This document shows positions 6,686 to 11,079 of a stretch of 11,079 bases of DNA, one piece after another (position 1 is the first letter of the stretch; each line of letters starts with the position of its first letter). The DNA is taken from assembly GCA_019247135.1 (NCBI GenBank), contig JAFAPL010000756.1:1-11079 (forward strand), written 5' to 3'. Below the pieces are notes generated by a model that worked only from the letters and a program-made list of their open reading frames with translations, did no database searches and had not been told where the DNA came from. Source of the stretch: Chloroflexota bacterium. Its GTDB lineage: Bacteria; Chloroflexota; UBA6077; CF-72. A program made the position numbers and the translations under genes.

Positions 6686-7679
6686 CGCGCGCCGGCTGAC
6701 CACTCGCCAGGCTCGCATACACGGCGTCGATCACACGCATCTGGGCGACGCTGTTCTCAGGTGAAATGCGGTGAGGCGTTCCGTTTTGGACGCAGTCCTG
6801 CATGTGCTGGAGCTGCAGCCAGAACTGGTCCGTCGGCGCAAATTCATCGACCGTTCGATTCCGCTGCGCGTTGATGCTCTCCAGCTGCGAAGCAGTGTTT
6901 GGTCCATCGCCCCAGGCATTCGGGATGCGGATACTGCCGGCGGTGCCGAGCACTTCCGCCGAATGCGACGGTCCGGCCTGCCAGGAGACGCACCACTCGG
7001 CGGTGCGACGGCCCGAGAACGTGGCCACCGCCGTGACGTGCTCGTCGACGTCCGTCGGCCCCCAGCGACCCCAAGCGTGGACCGACTCCGGCTCCTCGTC
7101 CATGGCCCAGCGCAGCTGGTTGATGCAGTAGCAACCGATGTCGAAGGTGACTCCGCCGCCTACTGGCTTATTGAAGCGCCAGTTGCGGTTGGGGTCCCTA
7201 TCCTGCGCCGGCACGATCCACATCATGGCGTTGCGCACGTGCACGACGTCGCCGATGTGGCCGGCGCGAATGAGCTCGATCGCGCGATGGTGAATCGGTT
7301 GGTGGCGTAGTCGAAAGGCCTCGGCGAGAAGTACGTTGTTGCGCCTCGCGGTATCGAACATCTCCTGTGCCTGCTGCGCATTCACGGCCAGTGGCTTTTC
7401 ACACAGGATCGCTCCGACCCGACCGGAGGTCGCGAGCCGTTCGGAGACTTGCGCGTGGTACGCGCCCCATGTGGCAATGATCGCCAGGTCCGCCTCTTGT
7501 TCGCCGAGCAGCGCGTCCAGGTCCGTATGCCGCTTCGCGACGCCGAAGCGCTCGCCGAGCGCATCGGCGGCCTCTTGTCTGACGTCGCACACTGCGACGA
7601 GATCCGCACCGTCGAGGTCCCGGCACGCCGCCGCGTGACGATACGCGATGGCTCCCGCACCAACAATGATGACGCGCAT
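6678..7679 (-). CDS. Gfo/Idh/MocA family NAD(P)-dependent dehydrogenase
   Basis: A cytoplasmic oxidoreductase (333 aa) that probably oxidises or reduces a sugar, inositol or related polyol with NAD(P). The N-terminal Rossmann fold shows VGAGAIAYRHAAA (6-18) and an acidic/basic CDVR (31-34) at the end of beta-2, which leaves NAD versus NADP open. The signature CEKPLAV is at 93-99, with Lys95 the family's catalytic lysine. GGGVTFDIGCYCINQLRW (174-191) carries the Asp180-x3-Tyr184 pattern of the xylose-dehydrogenase/dihydrodiol-dehydrogenase-like branch, in place of the D-x-x-x-H of inositol dehydrogenases. The start ATG lies 21 bp after the reductase stop, with a TACAAT box 8 nt upstream and no Shine-Dalgarno. 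Likely works with the adjacent aldo/keto reductase on material brought in by the converging ABC importer, an inference from position only. Confidence 0.9.
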   Translation of the reverse strand: MRVIIVGAGAIAYRHAAACRDLDGADLVAVCDVRQEAADALGERFGVAKRHTDLDALLGEQEADLAIIATWGAYHAQVSERLATSGRVGAILCEKPLAVNAQQAQEMFDTARRNNVLLAEAFRLRHQPIHHRAIELIRAGHIGDVVHVRNAMMWIVPAQDRDPNRNWRFNKPVGGGVTFDIGCYCINQLRWAMDEEPESVHAWGRWGPTDVDEHVTAVATFSGRRTAEWCVSWQAGPSHSAEVLGTAGSIRIPNAWGDGPNTASQLESINAQRNRTVDEFAPTDQFWLQLQHMQDCVQNGTPHRISPENSVAQMRVIDAVYASLASGQPARVT

Positions 7680-7687
7680 TGCGCCGG

Positions 7688-7693
7688 ATTGTA
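7688..7693 (-). promoter_or_regulatory. -10 box (TACAAT) of the Gfo/Idh/MocA gene, probably near-leaderless
   Basis: On the minus strand the 8-mer CTACAATC occurs, with TACAAT followed by exactly eight bases and then ATG 7679. The same 8-mer and the same eight-base spacing occur before the upstream aldo/keto reductase gene. No Shine-Dalgarno precedes the ATG. This suggests an internal promoter despite the short 21-bp intergenic gap. Confidence 0.5.
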
Positions 7694-7700
7694 GCCGCGT

Positions 7701-8660
7701 TCAGGCGGGCGGCACCGCCGTGAGAAAATCCCGCACCAACGGCTGAACAGCAGCCCAGAACGGCTCCGGGATCGGCTCCAGCATGGCCTCGACCGCCGCC
7801 GGCCCCTGGTCCGGTCGACGGAAGCCCGGCACGGTCGTCGACACGACCGGATGCCGGACCACATACTGGAGCGCCGCGGCCAGCAGACTCACGCCGAACT
7901 CTGCGCACACGCTCTCGATCTGCTCGACTTGCCGCATGACCTCCGGACTGAACGTCCGATGCACGTGGTCCTCCGGCCGTAGCGCACGCGTTCCAGTTGC
8001 GAGCAGACCTCGCTCGAGCGGAGTCGCGATGACGACCCCCATGCCGAACCGTTCGGCGGCGGGAAAGATCCGCTCGCGTGCCACCTGACTGATCAGGCTG
8101 AACGCGTCTGGGACGACGGCTGCTTCGAACTCGCCAGTCTCGACGTACGGCGCGTTGTCCCACGGGTTGTTCGAGGCGACTCCGATATGCCCAACCACAC
8201 CTTCGGTCTGCAGCCGACGTAAAGCGCCGAGCGCGCCGTCGTCCGCCATGACGCGTTGGAGCATGTTCGCGGGCGGATCGTGCACGAAGATCATCGGGAT
8301 GTGATCCAGCCCCATGCGCTTCAAGCTCGTTTCGACGCTCCGGCGAGTCTCGTCCGCCGTGTACGCGAAGTCGCGCCTGTCGCGCACCTTCGTTTCGACG
8401 ATGACGCTTCGAGCGACTTCGGGACGCTGGCGCAAGGCGTCACCGACCATGACCTCAGCTCTGCCCTGCCCATAGATCGAGGCGGTGTCGATCAGGCGGA
8501 TGCCGGCGTCGAGCGCGTTCAGGAGTGTCTGGACGCCCATCTCGTGGTCGATGGAGCGATCTGCGCGTTGGCCGAGCCACGCGCAGCCGGCGCCCAGGAC
8601 TGTGACCTGCAGCCCGGTTTTGCCCAGGGCTTTGGTTGGAAGTGATCGGGACTGGCTCAC
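7701..8660 (-). CDS. Aldo/keto reductase
   Basis: A 319-aa NAD(P)-dependent aldo/keto reductase with the complete catalytic tetrad: Asp58 in IDTA (57-60), Tyr63 in SIYGQGRAE (61-69), Lys91 in VETKV (88-92) and His127 in IFVHDPP (124-130). The HDPP segment and the QVARERIFPAAERFGMGVVIATPLERGLL type stretch resemble the aldose-dehydrogenase branch (D-threo-aldose/L-fucose type), though specificity is not decided by this. I chose GTG 8660 as start: it places the family's opening PTKALGKTGLQV at residues 8-19, whereas the longer frame to 8819 would run through the promoter and coding start of the divergent exporter and adds 53 Arg/Pro-rich residues. A TACAAT box 8 nt upstream supports this. It is the first gene of a two-gene set with the Gfo/Idh/MocA dehydrogenase. 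Confidence 0.92.
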   Translation of the reverse strand: MSQSRSLPTKALGKTGLQVTVLGAGCAWLGQRADRSIDHEMGVQTLLNALDAGIRLIDTASIYGQGRAEVMVGDALRQRPEVARSVIVETKVRDRRDFAYTADETRRSVETSLKRMGLDHIPMIFVHDPPANMLQRVMADDGALGALRRLQTEGVVGHIGVASNNPWDNAPYVETGEFEAAVVPDAFSLISQVARERIFPAAERFGMGVVIATPLERGLLATGTRALRPEDHVHRTFSPEVMRQVEQIESVCAEFGVSLLAAALQYVVRHPVVSTTVPGFRRPDQGPAAVEAMLEPIPEPFWAAVQPLVRDFLTAVPPA

Positions 8661-8668
8661 CGAACGCG

Positions 8669-8674
8669 ATTGTA
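8669..8674 (-). promoter_or_regulatory. -10 box (TACAAT) of the aldo/keto reductase gene
   Basis: CTACAATC on the minus strand, TACAAT being followed by eight bases and the GTG start at 8660. The 8-mer and spacing match the dehydrogenase gene downstream. It lies in the 89-bp divergent gap shared with the second exporter. No -35 or Shine-Dalgarno is seen. Confidence 0.5.
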
Positions 8675-8730
8675 GGCGGGCTCGAACGCTGCGCCGCCGT
8701 GGCTGGGCTATCCGAGGCCCGACCGGGGCA

Positions 8731-8749
8731 TACTGTCTGGGAACTCCCA
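8731..8749 (+). promoter_or_regulatory. Possible -10 box and operator before the second MFS gene
   Basis: TACTGT (8731-8736) is a plausible -10 box 13 nt before ATG 8750. Between them is a perfect 12-bp inverted repeat, TGGGA-AC-TCCCA (8738-8749), touching the start codon and covering the expected transcription start near 8743. It could be a repressor site. There is no Shine-Dalgarno, and the leader would be only about 7 nt. Confidence 0.35.
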
Positions 8750-10204
8750 ATGGCAGCGCCCCGTCTGATTGCTCGACCCGCCGTGGCCTCGGCGCAGCAG
8801 ACGCGATCGCAATCGGCACTGATCCGTCACATCTTCTTCGTCCTGGCGGCGCTCGCCGTGCTGATGGGCTCGATCGACTCGACCATCGTCGCCGTCGCGG
8901 TGCCCCAGCTCACGGGCGCGTTCAACGCGCCGCTGTCGGCCGTCGCGTGGACGCTCACGGCCTATCAGCTGGTGCAAGTGGTGATGCTGCCATTGGCGGG
9001 CAAGTTGAGCGACTCGTTTGGTCGGAAATCGGTGTTTCTCGCGTGTGTCCGACTGTTCACGCAGGGCTCGCTGCTGTGTGGACTGGCGTCTTCGATCTGG
9101 CTGCTGGTCGCCGCGCGCGCGTTGCAGGCACTCGGCGGCGGGGGACTGGTGCCGTCCGCGACCGGGGTGGTCGCCGATCATTACAAGGCACGCCGCGCGC
9201 AGGCGATCGGCCTGTTCTCGAGCGTGTTTCCCATCGGCGGCATCGTCGGACCCAACCTCGGCGGCTTCATCCTCGAGCACTGGACCTGGCGCGAGATGTT
9301 CTTCGTCAACGTGCCAATCGGAATCGTCGTGCTCATCGGAGTGGGTCTCCTGCTCGAGCCGACGCGCAAGCGCAAGAGTCACAGCTTCGACCTGATCGGA
9401 CTCGGACTGTACGGCGGCGCGATCGTCCTGTTGCTGGCGGCGATGACCGCGGCTGCCGACAACCCCGACCTCTGGTCCAACCCGCTCTTGTGGGCGGCTG
9501 TCGGCGTGAGCATCGTGCTCATGGCGCTCTTCCTGTGGCACATCAAGAACACCGACGACCCGGTGATGGAATTTCGGCTCGTCGCGAGACAACCGTTCCT
9601 GGCCGCGAACCTGTACAACCTCTTGTTCGGCGCGGCGGCCTTCGGATTCTTCTCTTTTATTCCAACCTACGCGGTCTATCGATTCGGTTTGAGCCCACTG
9701 TTGAGCGGGACCGTGCTTACGCCCCGCGCGATCGCCATGATCGTGAGCTCGATTCTGGCGAGCCTGTACGTGATCAAGCTCGGTTATCGGATGCCGATGC
9801 TGGTCGGCATGGGCCTGGTGGCGACGACGCTCGTTCTGCTGGGGACGGGCTGGACGGCCGTTCAGCTTGGTCCCCTGCGTCTGGAAGGGTTCTGGTTTCT
9901 GGCACTCGTAGTGTGTTTCAGCGGAGTCGGCATGGGGCTGTCGAATCCGTCCTCCAGCAACGCGGCGTTGGACCTGGCGCCGGACAAGGCAGCCGTCCTG
10001 ACAGGTATTCGCAGCATGTTCCGCTTGACCGGTGGTGCCCTGAGCATTTCCGGAGTCGTGCTGGGCCTCACGTTTTTCGACGACAAAGCCCAGGGACTGT
10101 CCGTTATTTTCGGCGTGCTGTCGCTTTCAGTGCTCGCCGCGCTGCCCCTGGTGTTTGCAATTCCCGACAGCGCGCGTGCCCGCCGCGATCGCGATCGCGG
10201 TTAG
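8750..10204 (+). CDS. DHA2-family MFS transporter (second copy type)
   Basis: A 484-aa inner-membrane secondary transporter, again of the DHA2 exporter group but clearly different from the one at the left end. Signatures: SIDSTIVAVAVPQL (41-54) in helix 1, motif A GKLSDSFGRK (84-93), and motif C region PIGGIVGPNLGG (161-172), followed by WTWREMFFVNVPIG (178-191). Fourteen helices are likely, and the tail is short and Arg/Asp-rich. The start is ATG 8750; the frame extends to a TTG at 8636, but that would overlap the divergent reductase gene and add 38 residues unlike the family. The last codons (Arg-Asp-Arg-Asp-Arg-Gly) are written by an 18-bp palindrome. Its TAG overlaps the TAA of the converging EutA-like gene. 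Substrate unknown. Confidence 0.92.
   Translation: MAAPRLIARPAVASAQQTRSQSALIRHIFFVLAALAVLMGSIDSTIVAVAVPQLTGAFNAPLSAVAWTLTAYQLVQVVMLPLAGKLSDSFGRKSVFLACVRLFTQGSLLCGLASSIWLLVAARALQALGGGGLVPSATGVVADHYKARRAQAIGLFSSVFPIGGIVGPNLGGFILEHWTWREMFFVNVPIGIVVLIGVGLLLEPTRKRKSHSFDLIGLGLYGGAIVLLLAAMTAAADNPDLWSNPLLWAAVGVSIVLMALFLWHIKNTDDPVMEFRLVARQPFLAANLYNLLFGAAAFGFFSFIPTYAVYRFGLSPLLSGTVLTPRAIAMIVSSILASLYVIKLGYRMPMLVGMGLVATTLVLLGTGWTAVQLGPLRLEGFWFLALVVCFSGVGMGLSNPSSSNAALDLAPDKAAVLTGIRSMFRLTGGALSISGVVLGLTFFDDKAQGLSVIFGVLSLSVLAALPLVFAIPDSARARRDRDRG
10183..10200. repeat. 18-bp perfect palindrome at a convergent gene junction
   Basis: CCGCGATCGCGATCGCGG is its own reverse complement and contains two overlapping GCGATCGC octamers. 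It sits inside the last codons of the exporter, 1 bp before the overlapping stops. On either strand it can fold as a 7-bp stem with a 4-nt loop. There is no T-run, so if it ends transcription it does so without a classical U-tract. Confidence 0.7.
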
Positions 10205-11079
10205 CGCGCGCCGAACACCAGCGACTTGATGACGACCGGCACGGCGCCGGCCGCTGGCAGGAGTTCGCCGATGTCGATGTAGTCGAACTCACGCAGCTCG
10301 ACTCCATCGATCGAGATGACCGGCACCTGCAAATCGAGCTCGTCTCGGATGTGCAGGCCGACCAGTCCGCCGATGTCCGAATCGAAAACGAGGATCAACG
10401 GTTGGCTGAGACCAACCGCGTCGACGAGCCCACGGCAGAACGCGTCGATGCGTCTGAAAGTGGCGGAGCCTTGCCAATGCACGGCTACGGCGACAGGCTC
10501 GTCGCGGTCCAGCAAGTCAGCGCGGCGGAGCGCCTCGCGCGCGGCGGCGGCCACTGCGTTCGTGTCCAGATCAGCTAGATCGAGCTTGAATCGCGGAGCA
10601 ATGACCGGCACGTTGCGCACTGGCACGGCTTCCAGCGGCGACACCAGAATCGTGCTCCCGCTGACCTGGATCGTGTACTGCGACGCGCCAATGACCGTGG
10701 CGCGGATCCCGCCGTTACAGCAGGCGATCGGCGCGCCGAAGTCACGCGCCCGGATCTCCTCCGCCAGATAGAAGCCGAGGTCACCAAAGCTGGCGGCGGC
10801 GCGTCCATAAATGAACTCGGAGACGCCACCCGAAAACGTAATCGCCGCCACGTCGCGACGATTGCGCAGCGGCTCGGTCCGCAAAAGATCGGAGTGCTGC
10901 GTTGCCCCGCCGATGCGCAGCTCTTTCAGCAGCTCGTCGGCCATATACGCCGCAATCGAGCGCAGCTCTTTCTCTTCGATTCGACAGCCAGACTCCACAT
11001 GCACCCTGGCGGCGGCGGCAGCACGTAGGCCCGCGTCTTCGACACGGGTCACGGTCCCGTCTGCCTGGAATGCGACGAG
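10201..11079 (-). CDS. eutA: EutA-like ethanolamine ammonia-lyase reactivating factor (partial, N-terminus off the right edge)
   Basis: EutA is an actin-fold ATPase that releases damaged cobalamin from ethanolamine ammonia-lyase (EutBC) so the enzyme can be reloaded. The frame is open to the right edge, giving 292 C-terminal residues; GTG 11052 is internal, since the preceding LVAFQADGT continues the family alignment. Segments that match E. coli EutA as I remember it are TEPL...ITFSGGVSE (plus 10827-10878), RATVIGASQYTIQVSGSTIL (about 10650-10709), DSDIGGLVGLHIRDEL (about 10336-10383) and the end DYIDIGELLPAAGAVPVVIKSL (about 10214-10279). The missing part would be the N-terminal nucleotide-binding half, roughly 170-200 residues by comparison with the family. 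EutB and EutC, if present, would lie upstream, beyond the right edge. Its TAA overlaps the exporter's TAG. Confidence 0.9.
   Translation of the reverse strand, partial: LVAFQADGTVTRVEDAGLRAAAAARVHVESGCRIEEKELRSIAAYMADELLKELRIGGATQHSDLLRTEPLRNRRDVAAITFSGGVSEFIYGRAAASFGDLGFYLAEEIRARDFGAPIACCNGGIRATVIGASQYTIQVSGSTILVSPLEAVPVRNVPVIAPRFKLDLADLDTNAVAAAAREALRRADLLDRDEPVAVAVHWQGSATFRRIDAFCRGLVDAVGLSQPLILVFDSDIGGLVGLHIRDELDLQVPVISIDGVELREFDYIDIGELLPAAGAVPVVIKSLVFGAR

Noticed and set aside
8636..8749. TTG start for the second exporter
   Set aside because: It would overlap the reductase gene's 5' end and adds residues with no match to the family; ATG 8750 fits the normal distance to helix 1.
8661..8819. 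Longer N-terminus for the aldo/keto reductase
   Set aside because: It would cross the divergent promoter and the start of the second exporter; the residues are Arg/Pro-rich, and the family normally begins right at the PTKALGKTG segment.
8485..10578. 697-aa plus-strand open frame
   Set aside because: It overlaps the reductase, the second exporter in another frame, and the EutA gene; the translation is Arg/Ala/Gly-rich with no domain or helices, whereas the exporter frame has clear MFS motifs.
1..11079. A defence system, phage or novel multi-gene system
   Set aside because: Every gene except the doubtful left-edge frame falls in a well-known family with intact motifs; no nucleases, toxins, integrases or reverse transcriptases are visible.

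Overview
The window is GC-rich, densely coded DNA from a free-living bacterium. It carries a lipoprotein-type sugar-binding protein with a long Ala/Ser/Gly/Pro linker after the lipobox, ATPase-less CUT1 importer genes, DHA2-type MFS exporters, several start codons with a -10 element only 6-8 nt upstream and no Shine-Dalgarno, and an EutA-like protein outside Proteobacteria-style context. This fits Chloroflexota or another high-GC monoderm-like lineage best, but that placement is an inference and no marker gene is present.

Layout from left to right: (1) bases 1-247 hold a 26-bp direct repeat whose two copies each sit inside a different perfect inverted repeat, and possibly the tail of a plus-strand gene. 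(2) Minus strand, 248-1966: a 14-helix DHA2 drug/metabolite exporter. (3) Minus strand, 2048-3312: an HdeD-family membrane protein followed 14 bp later by a complete SRAP (YedK/HMCES-type) abasic-site DNA-protein crosslinking protein. (4) Plus strand, 3444-6685: a CUT1/Ugp-type ABC importer (lipoprotein receptor plus two permeases) with no ATPase in view. (5) Minus strand, 6678-8660: an aldo/keto reductase and then a Gfo/Idh/MocA dehydrogenase. (6) Plus strand, 8750-10204: a second DHA2 MFS transporter, divergent from the reductase. (7) Minus strand, 10201 to the right edge: the C-terminal two thirds of an EutA-like reactivase.

The importer and the two oxidoreductases look like a small carbohydrate or polyol uptake and oxidation locus. 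The substrate is unknown: the receptor has the UgpB architecture but appears to differ at positions that contact the ligand in E. coli UgpB. The HdeD/SRAP pair and the two exporters suggest stress functions but are not obviously tied to the sugar genes. I see no phage, IS, CRISPR, tRNA or rRNA, and no clearly new multi-gene system. The best signals for follow-up are the repeated TANNNT-to-start spacing (leaderless transcription), the structured 26-bp repeat pair, several short operators at promoters, and convergent gene pairs whose stop codons overlap.
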